Shown one piece after another: positions 48,982 to 58,169 of a stretch of DNA of 64,000 bases; position 1 is the stretch's first letter; every line of letters starts with the position of its first letter. A program made the position numbers and the translations under genes. This DNA comes from Novosphingobium cyanobacteriorum (GTDB lineage: Bacteria > Pseudomonadota > Alphaproteobacteria > Sphingomonadales > Sphingomonadaceae). The stretch is from the NCBI RefSeq assembly GCF_029436685.1, contig NZ_JAROCY010000001.1:62001-126000 (forward strand), in the 5' to 3' direction. Under the pieces are notes generated by a model. The model searched no databases. It worked only from the letters and a program-made list of their open reading frames with translations, and was not told the origin of the DNA.

Positions 48982-50274
48982 ATGGCGCGGGATGAGGTTC
49001 TGATTGCCGGCGGTGGCATCGGCGGGCTGGTGCTGGCGCTCACGCTTCACCAGATCGGCGTGCGCTGCACCGTGTTCGAATCCGTGCGCGAACTGCGCCC
49101 GCTGGGTGTGGGCATCAACCTTCAGCCCAACGCGGTGCGCGAGCTGGAGGACCTTGGCATAGGTGAGGCGGCGCTCGATGCCGTGGGCGTGCCGGCGCGC
49201 GAATGGGCGCTGGTCGGGTTGAACGGCAAGGAGATCTATGCCGAGCCGCGCGGCCGCTTTGCCGGCTACAACTGGAACCAGTATGCGGTGCACCGCGGCA
49301 AGTTTCACCTGATGCTCTATCATGAAGTGCTGGATCGGCTCGGGCCGGACTCGGTGAAGCTGGGGCACAAGGTGAGCGGATACCGCAAGGAAGCCGACGG
49401 CACTGTCACCGCGCTGGTCGACCGGGCTGACGACACGCAGGCGGAGTTCAACGGCGCGCTGCTGTTCGGCGCGGACGGCATCCATTCCTCGGTGCGGGCG
49501 CAGATGCATCCCGGCCAGCCGCCGATCCACTGGGGCGGCACGATCATGTGGCGCGGCACGGCCAGGGGCGTGCCGATCCGCACCGGCTCCTCGTTCGTCG
49601 GGCTCGGCACCAGCCGCCACCGCGTGGTGATCTACCCGATCTCGCATCCGGACGAGAACGGCCTGGCCGATATCAACTGGATTGCCGAACAGACCTTCGA
49701 CACCGATCATGACTGGTCCAAGTCGGGCTGGTTCCGCCCGGTGGAGCTGGCCGAGTTCGCGCACGAATTCGACGGATTCGTCTATGATTGGCTCGATCTG
49801 CCCGCGCTGCTCGCCGGGTCCGACGTGGCCTACGAGAACCCGATGATCGACCGCGATCCGCTGCCCACCTGGGTCGATGGGCCGGTTGCCTTGCTGGGCG
49901 ATGCGGCGCACCCGATGTATCCCACCGGATCGAACGGCGCCTCACAGGCGATCGTCGATGCCCGCGTGATCGGCCGCATCATGGTGGAACGCGGCGCCAC
50001 CCCCGCCGCGCTGGCCGCTTTCGATGCCGAACTGTGCGCGCCGATTGGCCAGGTCGCCATGCGCAATCGCGGGGCTGGGCCCTTCGGCCTGCTCAACATG
50101 GTGGATGAACGCTGCGGCGGCCAGTTTGATGATATCGACGCGGTCATCCCGGCAGAGGAACGCGCGGCCTTCATGCTGGCCTACCAGCAGGCCGCTGGCT
50201 TCGCCAAGGATCGCCTCAACGCCGCGCCGCGCACCATTGCCCAAGGCGCGCAAGTGGCAAAGGTGCTGGCATGA
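48982..50274 (+). CDS. FAD-dependent aromatic monooxygenase (PhzS/salicylate hydroxylase-like)
   Basis: A 430-aa class A flavoprotein. The FAD Rossmann motif is VLIAGGGIGGLVLALTL, the DG motif is LLFGADGIHSSVR and the GD motif is VALLGDAAHPMYP. A start at 48982 is preferred to the ATG at 48970, whose AGGA would touch the start codon. It hydroxylates an aromatic or enol substrate using NAD(P)H and oxygen. DUF3237 and NTF2-like genes follow, and the first is coupled by an ATGA overlap. Confidence 0.9.
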   Translation: MARDEVLIAGGGIGGLVLALTLHQIGVRCTVFESVRELRPLGVGINLQPNAVRELEDLGIGEAALDAVGVPAREWALVGLNGKEIYAEPRGRFAGYNWNQYAVHRGKFHLMLYHEVLDRLGPDSVKLGHKVSGYRKEADGTVTALVDRADDTQAEFNGALLFGADGIHSSVRAQMHPGQPPIHWGGTIMWRGTARGVPIRTGSSFVGLGTSRHRVVIYPISHPDENGLADINWIAEQTFDTDHDWSKSGWFRPVELAEFAHEFDGFVYDWLDLPALLAGSDVAYENPMIDRDPLPTWVDGPVALLGDAAHPMYPTGSNGASQAIVDARVIGRIMVERGATPAALAAFDAELCAPIGQVAMRNRGAGPFGLLNMVDERCGGQFDDIDAVIPAEERAAFMLAYQQAAGFAKDRLNAAPRTIAQGAQVAKVLA

Positions 50275-50726
50275 CCATCGCGCTGACTCATGCGACTGAC
50301 CTCATCGTCGAACTTTCGCCCCCGCACGAGATGGGTGATTGCCCGGCGGGCACGCGGCGCATCATCCCCATCACTGGCGGCAGCGCATCCGGACCGCTGC
50401 TGTCGGGCCGGATCCTGCCGATTGGTGCTGACTGGCAGACGGTGCTGAAAGGCGGCATCGCCGATCTCGACGCGCGCTATGCGATAGAGACGCCGGATGG
50501 CGCGGTGATCGAGGTGATCAGCGAGGGCATCCGCCACGCCCCGGCGCAGGTCCACGCCCGCATCGCCGCCGGTGAACAGGTCGATCCTGCCGAATACTAC
50601 ATGCGCACCGCAATCCGCCTCGAAACCGGCCACCCGGCCTACGACTGGGTCAACCGCGCCCTGTTTCTCGCGCGCGGTGGCAAAGTGGGCAACACGGTGC
50701 GGCTTGCAGTGTACCGGGTGGATTGA
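50271..50726 (+). CDS. DUF3237 family protein
   Basis: A 151-aa protein. MGDCPAGTRRIIPITGGSAS and GRILPIGADWQ, then DARYAIETPDGAVIEV, match DUF3237, a beta-barrel family of unknown function frequently next to oxygenases of aromatic catabolism. Its ATG overlaps the monooxygenase stop, so it is translated together with it. Confidence 0.87.
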   Translation: MTIALTHATDLIVELSPPHEMGDCPAGTRRIIPITGGSASGPLLSGRILPIGADWQTVLKGGIADLDARYAIETPDGAVIEVISEGIRHAPAQVHARIAAGEQVDPAEYYMRTAIRLETGHPAYDWVNRALFLARGGKVGNTVRLAVYRVD

Positions 50727-50774
50727 AGTAGACAGTGCCCTCGTTTCGGCTATCCTAACATTTGGGAGAATGCC

Positions 50775-51188
50775 ATGAACGAGCAGGACTACCATCGCTA
50801 CATCGAAGCCTTCAACGCGCGTGACTACGCGATGCTCGAAACCTTCTTCTCCGATGATTTCGTGCTGGAGAACGCCGGCTTTCGGGTTTCAGGCAAACCG
50901 GCCTTCCGCGAATTCTATCGCTTCTTCCATGCCTATTGCCGCGAAACGGTGTCATTCCGTGGCTTCTATCCCGGCAAGGGCGGGTTCGTTGCCAACGTGG
51001 TGATCGTATTTGAAGGTCTGCAGGATCTTACGGCCGAGGTGCTGGCCGAACGCGGCTACTCAGGGATGAGCGTGGTGCCGCAGGGCGTGCAGGTACAGGT
51101 CGAGTTCCTGATCCTTTACACCCTCAATCCACACGGCCTGATCCAGCACATCAAAGGTGCGGTCTGGGTACCAGCCGTCTCAGGATGA
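50775..51188 (+). CDS. NTF2-like/SnoaL-type protein
   Basis: A 137-aa protein of NTF2 (cone-shaped alpha+beta) character: YHRYIEAFNARDYAMLETFFSDDFVLEN is the standard N-terminal part, then GKPAFREFYRFF. Such proteins are small enzymes (isomerases, dehydratases) or binding proteins. It ends the cassette and its last 9 bases overlap the convergent DUF2059 gene. Confidence 0.8.
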   Translation: MNEQDYHRYIEAFNARDYAMLETFFSDDFVLENAGFRVSGKPAFREFYRFFHAYCRETVSFRGFYPGKGGFVANVVIVFEGLQDLTAEVLAERGYSGMSVVPQGVQVQVEFLILYTLNPHGLIQHIKGAVWVPAVSG

Positions 51189-51788
51189 CGAGTTCGGCTT
51201 CGGCGGGTGTTCCACGAAGTAGGCCGTCAGTTCTGCAATAAGGTCAGCCTGCATCTTTTCGATGTTTGGCTGCAGGTCACGCAGATAATCCTGATTGGCA
51301 CTGACGAACGCGGGGTCTGCGATAATGGCAGAGCTTCGCGAGAAGAAATGCGTACCGGCAGGCGTCTTCACGAAGTCGAGGATGCTCTGTAGTTCGGGGA
51401 TGCTGAACTCCCGTGCATAGCCTTGCGCATAAGCATCCATGAAGGCCGGAATATGCGCATTCATGATACCCCGGCTCGATGCGATGAATCCATCAAGATG
51501 CTTTTCGACAATCGCCTTCGCGCGGGGATCGTTGTCCAGTTTCGCGGAAAAGACCCCGCGCATCTGTCCGGTCATCGTATCCAGCAGATTGTTGAACATC
51601 GAAGATCGTTGCGCTTCGGGAAATCCGATGCTGATGATCATCCGCGCCAAGGCCAGGGCCTCGGGGTCGATGGGCGCGTTGGCATCCTGCGGTTTGCCCG
51701 TGGCGCTGCCGGGCGCCACGGTCTTTGCCGTCACCATGTTCGGCTGCGCGCCTGAAAGCAGCGCGGCAGCAAGCAAGAACTTCCGCAT
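51180..51788 (-). CDS. DUF2059 family exported protein
   Basis: A 202-aa protein with a signal peptide (MRKFLLAAALLSG...). The C-terminal half has YAREFSIPELQSILDFVKT and GTHFFSRS, the DUF2059 signature of periplasmic proteins of unknown function. Downstream of rpoD on the same strand is not the case: rpoD lies upstream by transcription order, 25 bp further right, and could read into it. Confidence 0.8.
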   Translation of the reverse strand: MRKFLLAAALLSGAQPNMVTAKTVAPGSATGKPQDANAPIDPEALALARMIISIGFPEAQRSSMFNNLLDTMTGQMRGVFSAKLDNDPRAKAIVEKHLDGFIASSRGIMNAHIPAFMDAYAQGYAREFSIPELQSILDFVKTPAGTHFFSRSSAIIADPAFVSANQDYLRDLQPNIEKMQADLIAELTAYFVEHPPKPNSSS

Positions 51789-51813
51789 CAGCCCCCGTCC
51801 TCCGGAACCAGGC

Positions 51814-53817
51814 TTACTGATCCAGGAACGAGCGCATCTTGCGTGACCGGCTCGGGTGCTTCAACTTGCGCAGCGCCTTGGCTTCGATCTGGCGGATGCG
51901 TTCGCGGGTGACCGAGAACTGCTGGCCCACTTCCTCCAGCGTGTGGTCGGTGTTCATGCCGATGCCAAAGCGCATGCGCAGCACGCGTTCCTCGCGCGGG
52001 GTCAGGCTGGCGAGGACGCGGGTGACCGTTTCCTTCAGGTTGGCCTGGATCGCCGCATCCACGGGGATGATCGCGTTCTTGTCCTCGATGAAATCGCCCA
52101 GGTGGCTGTCTTCCTCGTCGCCGATCGGCGTTTCGAGTGAGATCGGCTCCTTGGCGATCTTCATCACCTTGCGCACCTTCTCCAGCGGCATGGAAAGGCG
52201 CTCGGCCATTTCCTCGGGAGTCGGTTCACGGCCCTGTTCGTGCAGGAACTGGCGGCTGGTGCGCACCAGCTTGTTGATCGTTTCGATCATGTGCACGGGA
52301 ATGCGGATGGTGCGCGCCTGATCCGCGATGGACCGGGTGATCGCCTGCCGGATCCACCAGGTGGCATAAGTCGAGAACTTGTAGCCGCGGCGGTACTCGA
52401 ACTTGTCGACCGCCTTCATCAGGCCGATGTTGCCTTCCTGGATCAGGTCAAGAAACTGCAGGCCGCGGTTGGTGTATTTCTTGGCGATCGAGATAACCAG
52501 GCGCAGGTTCGCCTCGACCATTTCCTTCTTGGCGATGCGCGCCTCGCGCTCGCCCTTCTGCACCATGTTCACGATGCGGCGGAATTCGCTCAGCGACATG
52601 CCGGTGGCGCTGGCGATGTCGGAAATCTCGCTGCGGATGCGCTCGACAGCATCGGCTTCGTTGGCGGCGAAGGCGGCCCACTTCTTGTCGCGGCTGGCCA
52701 GCTTCTCCAGCCAGCCGTCGTCCAGCTCGCGGCCCATGTACTGGTCAAGGAAGTCCTTGCGCGGCACCTTGTGACGCTCGGCCAGGCGCAGCATCTGCCC
52801 GCCCAGCGTGGTCAGCCGGCGGTTGAAGGCATAGAGGTTGTCGACCAGGTATTCGATCTTGGTCGCGTGGAACTGCACCGATTCCACCTGCGCAGTCAGA
52901 TCCTCGCGCAGCTTCTGGTAACCGGTTTCCTTCGATGCCGGGAAATCGATGCCCAGGCCCAACGATTCCAGCCGCTCGGCCTGAACCTTTTCGAACTGGC
53001 GGAACAGGTTGGTGATCTCGGCGAACTTTTCCAGCGCGGCGGGCTTCAGCGTCGCTTCCATCTGGGCGAGCGAAAGAGTGTTGTCCTCCTCCTCTTCCTC
53101 CACCGGGCGCGCGCGGCGTTCACGCAGTTCGTCGTCCTCGTCGTCGGCGGATTCCTCCTCCTCGACGTCGTCTTCTTCCTTGAAGGTGGGGCCGGCCACG
53201 GCTTCGCTGATCTCGCCGTCGGCTTCCTCGCCGTCTTCCGAGAGGTTTTCGGGCTGCGGCTCCTTGGAAAGCATCGCATCCAGATCGAGGATCTCGCGCA
53301 GCTGCATCTCGCCGGCGTTCAGCGCCTCGGACCACTGGATGATCGCGTGGAAGGTGATCGGGCTTTCGCACAGGCCCATGATCATGGTGTCGCGGCCTGC
53401 TTCGATACGCTTGGCGATGGCGATTTCGCCCTCGCGGCTGAGCAGTTCCACCGCACCCATTTCGCGCAGGTACATGCGCACCGGGTCATCGGTGCGTTCC
53501 ACGGTTTCCTTGCGCTTGACGATGTCCGGGCGTTCGTCGACGGTCTCCTGCTCGTCCAGGTCGTCGTCCTGCGCCTTTTCCTCGGGATCGACCGCGTCCT
53601 CGTCGCTCTCGACGATGTTGACGCCCATTTCCGAGATCGCGGCCATGATGTCCTCGATCTGCTCGGAAGACATCTGGTCCTGCGGCAGGGCCTCGTTCAG
53701 CTCGTCATAGGTGATGATGCCGCGGCGCTTCGCCCGGGCGATCAGCTTCTTGATCGATGCGTCGTTGAGGTCGATCAGCGGGGCGTCGCCGCTATCGGTC
53801 TTGTCGTTGGATGCCAT
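51814..53817 (-). CDS. rpoD: RNA polymerase primary sigma factor RpoD
   Basis: A 667-aa sigma-70. Region 1.1 is followed by an acidic linker (about residues 180-245, runs of Glu and Asp) and the non-conserved region. Region 2 has the [17 protein letters not shown] motif for the -10 element. Region 4.2 has [20 protein letters not shown] for the -35 element. It directs most transcription. It follows dnaG by 63 bp, the usual dnaG-rpoD macromolecular synthesis order. Confidence 0.98.
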   Translation of the reverse strand: MASNDKTDSGDAPLIDLNDASIKKLIARAKRRGIITYDELNEALPQDQMSSEQIEDIMAAISEMGVNIVESDEDAVDPEEKAQDDDLDEQETVDERPDIVKRKETVERTDDPVRMYLREMGAVELLSREGEIAIAKRIEAGRDTMIMGLCESPITFHAIIQWSEALNAGEMQLREILDLDAMLSKEPQPENLSEDGEEADGEISEAVAGPTFKEEDDVEEEESADDEDDELRERRARPVEEEEEDNTLSLAQMEATLKPAALEKFAEITNLFRQFEKVQAERLESLGLGIDFPASKETGYQKLREDLTAQVESVQFHATKIEYLVDNLYAFNRRLTTLGGQMLRLAERHKVPRKDFLDQYMGRELDDGWLEKLASRDKKWAAFAANEADAVERIRSEISDIASATGMSLSEFRRIVNMVQKGEREARIAKKEMVEANLRLVISIAKKYTNRGLQFLDLIQEGNIGLMKAVDKFEYRRGYKFSTYATWWIRQAITRSIADQARTIRIPVHMIETINKLVRTSRQFLHEQGREPTPEEMAERLSMPLEKVRKVMKIAKEPISLETPIGDEEDSHLGDFIEDKNAIIPVDAAIQANLKETVTRVLASLTPREERVLRMRFGIGMNTDHTLEEVGQQFSVTRERIRQIEAKALRKLKHPSRSRKMRSFLDQ

Positions 53818-53880
53818 TGAAACCCGGTACCACCTTTAAGAGCCGGCCATCATGAAGCGCCGGTTCGGCTGATCGTATAA

Positions 53881-55737
53881 TTATAACGCAGCACGAGCAC
53901 GGCCCATTTGCCCCAAACGGGCAAGCAAGGCCAGCCTTCGTTGCAGCAATCGCTGCTGTTCGGCAAAACTTTCGTCGGAAAACTCGGTTTCGTGACGCTG
54001 GGTGGCTTCGGCAAGGGCCGCTTCCACCGCCGGCAGCTCGACCAGAAGGGAAATCGCCTCGGCCAGCTCGTCGCCCGCCGAATCACCCTTTCCGCTCAAG
54101 AAGCCGAATCGCATCCCGGCATAGTCTTCCGCCGTCGGCACCGACAGGCGACGTTCCGCCAATATGGTAAGCACCTGCGTGCTTTCAAGCGCTTCGGCGC
54201 GGTCGCTCAGACTCAGCAGCATGTCGAGCAGTGCCGCCTGCCGATCATCCTGTGGCGCCAGCCGGGCGAGCGATTCGGCATGGGGGGCGATGTGTCCCGG
54301 GTGGGCGACCAGACCGGCCAGAACGGCGGCGAGCAGTTTGTCACCGCTGCCGATGCGCAGCAGCCGCGCCTTGTCCACTTCGCCCAGCGGGGCAGGGGCG
54401 GGCTTCCACGGCTGGCCCTTGCCACCCGCCTGCCGCCGCTGCCCCGGCTGGAACGGCGCGCGCTCCCTGCGCGCAAAGGCCAGCGCGTCGAACCGTTCGA
54501 GCAGGTCGCGGCGATAGAGCGCCTTGATGTCAGGGTGCTGGATCGTGTCGACATGCGTCATCAGCCGCTGCTTCAGCCCGGCCTTGTCCTCGGGCGTGGC
54601 CAGCGGCGCGGCATCGCGCTCCATCTCCCACAGCACTTCCACCATGCTGCGCGCGCCGGAAAGCAGCTCTTCCATCGCCTGCGGCCCGCGGCTCTTTACC
54701 ACGTCGTCAGGGTCCATGCCTTGCGGCAGGGTGACGATGCGCAGCGAATGACCCGGCCGCAGCAGGGGCAGCGCACGCGTGATCGCGCGCATCGCCGCAC
54801 GCTGGCCCGCGCTGTCGCCGTCAAAGCACAGCGTCGGGCATTCCACCACGCGCCACAGCCGCTCGATCTGGTCCTCGGTCAGCGCCGTGCCCAGCGGCGC
54901 CACCGCCTCGGCAATGCCCGCCGCCGCCAGCGCGACCACGTCCATGTATCCTTCCACCACCACCACGCGCCCGCTCTGGCGTGCAGGCGGCGCGGCGCGG
55001 TGCAGGTTATAGACGGTGCGCCCCTTGTCGAAGAGGGGGGTGTCCGGGCTGTTCAGGTATTTTGGCGCATCGGTTTTCTGTGCTGAAAGGATGCGCCCGC
55101 CAAACGCGATCACCCGCCCGCGCGGGTCGAGGATCGGCAGCATCAGCCGGTCGCGGAACCGGTCATAGGGCTCCTTGCCCTCCACCACGATGCGCAGGCC
55201 CGCCTCGATCAGCATCGCATCGGGAAAGGCGGAGAGCGCCTCTTTCAGCGCGGTGCGTGAATCCGGCGCATAGCCGAAGCCGAATTCCCGCACGATCCGT
55301 TCGGGAAACCCGCGCGAGGCGAGGTAGCGCCGCGCTTCCGCCCCGCGATCGGCCTTCAGGCTTTCCACGAAGAACGCCTGCGCGGCCGCCATCACGTCAT
55401 GCAGCGATTTCTGCTGCTCGGCGCGCTTTGCCTGGCGCGGATCGGGGGCAGGGACGTCCATCCCTGCCAGCAGCGCCAGCTCCTTGACCGCCTCCATGAA
55501 CGGCAGGCCCTGGTGGTCGGTCATCCAGCGGATGGCATCGCCATGCGCGCCGCAGCCAAAGCAGTGGTAGAAGCCCTTGTCGTCGTTGATGGTGAAGCTG
55601 GGCGTCTTCTCATTGTGAAACGGGCAGCACGCCTTGAACTCCCGCCCCGCCTTCTGCACCCGCACGCTGCGCCCGATCAGGCCCGAAAGCGAGATCCGCG
55701 TGCGCAGCTCGTCAAGGAATTGGGGCGAGAGGCTCAT
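53881..55737 (-). CDS. dnaG: DNA primase DnaG
   Basis: A 618-aa primase. The zinc-binding domain has CCPFHNEKTPSF and GFYHCFGCGAHGD, and the Toprim catalytic core includes VVVEGYMDVVAL and CFDGDSAGQRAA. The C-terminal helicase-binding domain is present. It synthesises replication primers. The ATG giving MSLSPQFLDELRT overlaps the stop of an upstream DUF559 gene (TTATGAG). The last codons coincide with a TATAAT-like stretch. Confidence 0.97.
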   Translation of the reverse strand: MSLSPQFLDELRTRISLSGLIGRSVRVQKAGREFKACCPFHNEKTPSFTINDDKGFYHCFGCGAHGDAIRWMTDHQGLPFMEAVKELALLAGMDVPAPDPRQAKRAEQQKSLHDVMAAAQAFFVESLKADRGAEARRYLASRGFPERIVREFGFGYAPDSRTALKEALSAFPDAMLIEAGLRIVVEGKEPYDRFRDRLMLPILDPRGRVIAFGGRILSAQKTDAPKYLNSPDTPLFDKGRTVYNLHRAAPPARQSGRVVVVEGYMDVVALAAAGIAEAVAPLGTALTEDQIERLWRVVECPTLCFDGDSAGQRAAMRAITRALPLLRPGHSLRIVTLPQGMDPDDVVKSRGPQAMEELLSGARSMVEVLWEMERDAAPLATPEDKAGLKQRLMTHVDTIQHPDIKALYRRDLLERFDALAFARRERAPFQPGQRRQAGGKGQPWKPAPAPLGEVDKARLLRIGSGDKLLAAVLAGLVAHPGHIAPHAESLARLAPQDDRQAALLDMLLSLSDRAEALESTQVLTILAERRLSVPTAEDYAGMRFGFLSGKGDSAGDELAEAISLLVELPAVEAALAEATQRHETEFSDESFAEQQRLLQRRLALLARLGQMGRARAAL

Positions 55738-56183
55738 AAGATCCTTCCACCGCGAAGCCGGTGGACCCATAGACTCCCCTCCCGCCTGCGGGAGGGGCTG
55801 GGGGAGGGCATGTTAGCCAGTGCCAGCCTGATGCGCGTCACCACCCCGTCCAGATTGTCCATCACCTCATTGTTCCAGAAGCGCAGCACACAATATCCTT
55901 CGCTTTCCAGAAACCGCGTTCGCCGCGCGTCGTACTCGGTTGCCTGCGCGTGCTGTCCGCCATCGAGTTCTATCACCAGGCGCCGCTCGCGCGAAACGAA
56001 GTCGCAAATGAATTGGCCGATTGGAAATTGTCGATTGAACCGCACGCAATCCAGTTGCCGGCCGCGCAACACGCTCCACAGCTTTCTTTCCGCGTCGGTC
56101 GCATCGCGGCGCAGTTGGCGCGAGCGCGCGGTTGGCCGGGAATAGCCCTTGTCATTCCGCTTGAACCAGACGTTGTCCAACAA
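55734..56183 (-). CDS. DUF559 (Vsr-like) endonuclease domain protein
   Basis: A 149-aa protein in which [38 protein letters not shown] (catalytic Asp and Gln-x-His) and VLRFWNNEV follow the DUF559/PD-(D/E)XK pattern related to Vsr. The start is TTG, just inside a REP-like repeat that supplies GGAGGG. The C-terminal tail (PSPSPSRRREG onwards) is encoded by the second repeat, and the stop overlaps the dnaG ATG. A 33-bp inverted repeat brackets the gene. The cellular role of DUF559 proteins is unknown. Confidence 0.82.
   Translation of the reverse strand: MLDNVWFKRNDKGYSRPTARSRQLRRDATDAERKLWSVLRGRQLDCVRFNRQFPIGQFICDFVSRERRLVIELDGGQHAQATEYDARRTRFLESEGYCVLRFWNNEVMDNLDGVVTRIRLALANMPSPSPSRRREGSLWVHRLRGGRIL
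55776..55808. repeat. REP-like palindrome, left copy of DUF559 unit 1
   Basis: CCCCTCCCGC-ct-GCGGGAGGGG (10-bp perfect stem), followed by CTGGGGGAGGG. It lies within the 3' end of the DUF559 gene. The copy at 56185-56218 is the same element in the opposite orientation. Confidence 0.8.
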
Positions 56184-56184
56184 G

Positions 56185-56218
56185 CCCTCCCCCCGGCCCC
56201 TCCCGCAGGCGGGAGGGG
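56185..56218. repeat. REP-like palindrome, right copy of DUF559 unit 1
   Basis: CCCTCCCCCCGG, then CCCCTCCCGC-ag-GCGGGAGGGG. Reverse-complemented it matches the left copy almost base for base. It lies between the DUF559 start and the end of the GatB/YqeY gene. Confidence 0.8.
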
Positions 56219-56231
56219 AGATAGCGGAAAA

Positions 56232-56690
56232 TCAGGCCAGGGCCGCTTTGACCAAGGCAGAAGCCTTGCCCATGTCCAGCTGGCTGCCGTGGCTGACCTT
56301 CAGCGCGGCGACGACCTTGCCCATGTCCTTCATCCCCGCCGCGCCCGTCTCGGCGATGATTCCGGCGATGATCGCCTTCACTTCGTCTTCCGAAAGCTGC
56401 GCCGGCAGGAATTCCTCAATCACCGCCAGCTCGGCCTTCTCCACATCGGCCAGTTCCTGCCGCCCGCCCTGTTCATACAGCGTGATCGATTCGCGGCGCT
56501 GCTTGGCCATCTTCTGCAGCACGTCGACCACTACCGTATCGTCATCCGGCACGGTGGCTGCGGTGCGCAGTTCGATGTCCTTGTCCTTCAGCTTGGCGAG
56601 GATCAGGCGCACGGCGGCCAGCCGTCCCTTGTCGCCCGCCTTCATTGCAGCAACCTGCGCGGCCTTGATGGTGTCGCGGATCATGTCCAT
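56232..56690 (-). CDS. GatB/YqeY domain-containing protein
   Basis: A 152-aa protein with the YqeY arrangement: DTIKAAQVAAMKAGDKGRLAAVRLIL, LQKMAKQRRESITLYEQGGR, EEFLPAQLSEDE and GAAGMKDMGKVVAALK. It resembles the C-terminal tRNA-binding domain of the amidotransferase GatB; its independent role is poorly known. Such genes often precede dnaG in alphaproteobacteria, and here the DUF559 unit is inserted between them. Divergent from carA. Confidence 0.92.
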   Translation of the reverse strand: MDMIRDTIKAAQVAAMKAGDKGRLAAVRLILAKLKDKDIELRTAATVPDDDTVVVDVLQKMAKQRRESITLYEQGGRQELADVEKAELAVIEEFLPAQLSEDEVKAIIAGIIAETGAAGMKDMGKVVAALKVSHGSQLDMGKASALVKAALA

Positions 56691-56761
56691 ATTCCTGTGG
56701 ATGCATCGGCGCTGGGGCCGGAAACCTCGTCATGTAGGCGAAACTTTCTGGCTTCGCTAGG

Positions 56762-56790
56762 TTGACGCTGCGGCGCAGCAGGTCTAGCGG
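56762..56790 (+). promoter_or_regulatory. probable carA promoter
   Basis: TTGACG (56762-56767), 17 bp, TAGCGG (56785-56790), ending 51 bp before the carA ATG. The layout matches the ilvB promoter (TTGACA, 17 bp, TAGCAG). Assigned by pattern only. Confidence 0.5.
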
Positions 56791-56841
56791 GCGAGCCTTA
56801 GCGACATCGCCAGAACCTTTGCTAACGGAGCGCCCCCAATC

Positions 56842-58017
56842 ATGGCCGACCCCGCACTTTCGCACGCGCCTCAACCCGAAGGCGCGACGGGAGTCCTCGT
56901 GCTTGCGGATGGGTCTGTGGCGTGGGGACGTGGCTTCGGCGCCACCGGCTCGGCCGTGGGCGAGGTCTGCTTCAACACCGCGATGACCGGGTACCAGGAA
57001 GTGATGACCGATCCGTCCTATGCGGCGCAGATCGTCACCTTCACCTTCCCCCACATCGGCAACGTGGGCGTGAATGACGAGGACGTGGAAAGCATCGACG
57101 TGCCCGGCGCCGTCGGCTGCGTTGTGCGCGAGGATGTGACCGATCCCGCCAACTTCCGCGCCACCGGCACGCTGCAGCATTGGCTGGCGGGCAAGGGCAA
57201 GATCGGCCTTTCCGGGGTGGATACCCGCGCGCTCACCCGCCGCATCCGCCTCTCGGGCGCACCCAACGCGGTGATCGCGCACGATCCCGATGGCCACTTC
57301 GATATTCCCGCGCTGGTCGAACAGGCGCGCACCTGGCCGGGCCTCGAAGGCATGGACCTCGCCATCAAGGTAACGCGTGAAGCGCAGGCCGCATGGGAAG
57401 GCTCGATCTGGAAGCTGGGCGAGGGCTACACCAAGCCCGAGGGCACTGGTCGTCCGCACGTTGTCGCCATGGACTTTGGCGCCAAGGACAACATCTTCCG
57501 CAATCTGGTGAAGGCCGGCGCGGACGTGACCATCGTGCCCGCGGAAACCCCGCTCGAGACGATCCTGTCGCTCAAGCCCGCGGGCGTGTTCCTCTCCAAC
57601 GGTCCGGGCGATCCTGCCGCCACCGGCGCCTATGCCGTGCCGGTGATCCAGAAGCTGCTCGAGATGGACATGCCGGTCTTCGGCATCTGCCTCGGCCACC
57701 AGATGCTCGCGCTCGCCGCCGGCGCGCGCACCACCAAGATGCACCAGGGCCACCGCGGCGCCAACCACCCGGTCAAGCGGCTGGAAGATGGCGTGGTCGA
57801 GATCACCTCGATGAACCACGGCTTCGCGGTCGACAACGCTCCAGGCGCTCTGGGGGACAACGTGGTCGAAACCCACGTCTCCCTGTTCGACGGCAGCAAC
57901 TGCGGCATCGCGGTCAAGGGCAAGCGCGCGTTCGGGGTGCAGTACCACCCAGAGGCGAGCCCCGGTCCGCAGGACAGCTTCTACCTGTTCGAGAAGTTCG
58001 TGGGGATGTTGGGGTGA
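56842..58017 (+). CDS. carA: carbamoyl-phosphate synthase small subunit
   Basis: A 391-aa subunit with the N-terminal CPSase domain and a class I glutamine amidotransferase domain. The nucleophile Cys is in FGICLGHQMLALA, and the His-Glu pair is near YHPEASPGP. It supplies ammonia to CarB for pyrimidine and arginine synthesis. carB is on the same strand but 568 bp away, separated by a minus-strand DUF559 gene and repeats. Confidence 0.97.
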   Translation: MADPALSHAPQPEGATGVLVLADGSVAWGRGFGATGSAVGEVCFNTAMTGYQEVMTDPSYAAQIVTFTFPHIGNVGVNDEDVESIDVPGAVGCVVREDVTDPANFRATGTLQHWLAGKGKIGLSGVDTRALTRRIRLSGAPNAVIAHDPDGHFDIPALVEQARTWPGLEGMDLAIKVTREAQAAWEGSIWKLGEGYTKPEGTGRPHVVAMDFGAKDNIFRNLVKAGADVTIVPAETPLETILSLKPAGVFLSNGPGDPAATGAYAVPVIQKLLEMDMPVFGICLGHQMLALAAGARTTKMHQGHRGANHPVKRLEDGVVEITSMNHGFAVDNAPGALGDNVVETHVSLFDGSNCGIAVKGKRAFGVQYHPEASPGPQDSFYLFEKFVGMLG

Positions 58018-58040
58018 TCCACCCCGATTGTATTCGTGCC

Positions 58041-58075
58041 CCCCTCCCCTGCGGGGAGGGGCCGGGGGTGGGGGA
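58041..58075. repeat. REP-like palindrome after carA
   Basis: CCCCTCCCC-tgc-GGGGAGGGG (9-bp stem), then CCGGGGGTGGGGG. Same family as the elements around the first DUF559 gene. It is 23 bp after the carA stop and could act as a 3' end stabiliser or terminator. Confidence 0.75.
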
Positions 58076-58120
58076 GCGAGGTGCAGCCTCGCGTCCGGCT
58101 ATCGGGCGTGGGAGCACCAC

Positions 58121-58150
58121 CACCCAGCCTCCCCCTCAAGAGGGAGGGGC
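58121..58150. repeat. REP-like palindrome left of DUF559 unit 2
   Basis: CACCCAG, then CCTCCCCCTC-aa-GAGGGAGGGG with one bulge, in the opposite orientation to the copy at 58041. The two form an inverted pair about 45 bp apart. Confidence 0.7.
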
Positions 58151-58169
58151 AAGTGAAGCATTGGGCTTT

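Noticed and set aside
52240..53820. 526-codon open frame antisense to rpoD
   Set aside because: Shadow frame opposite a conserved gene; no motif or ribosome-binding site.
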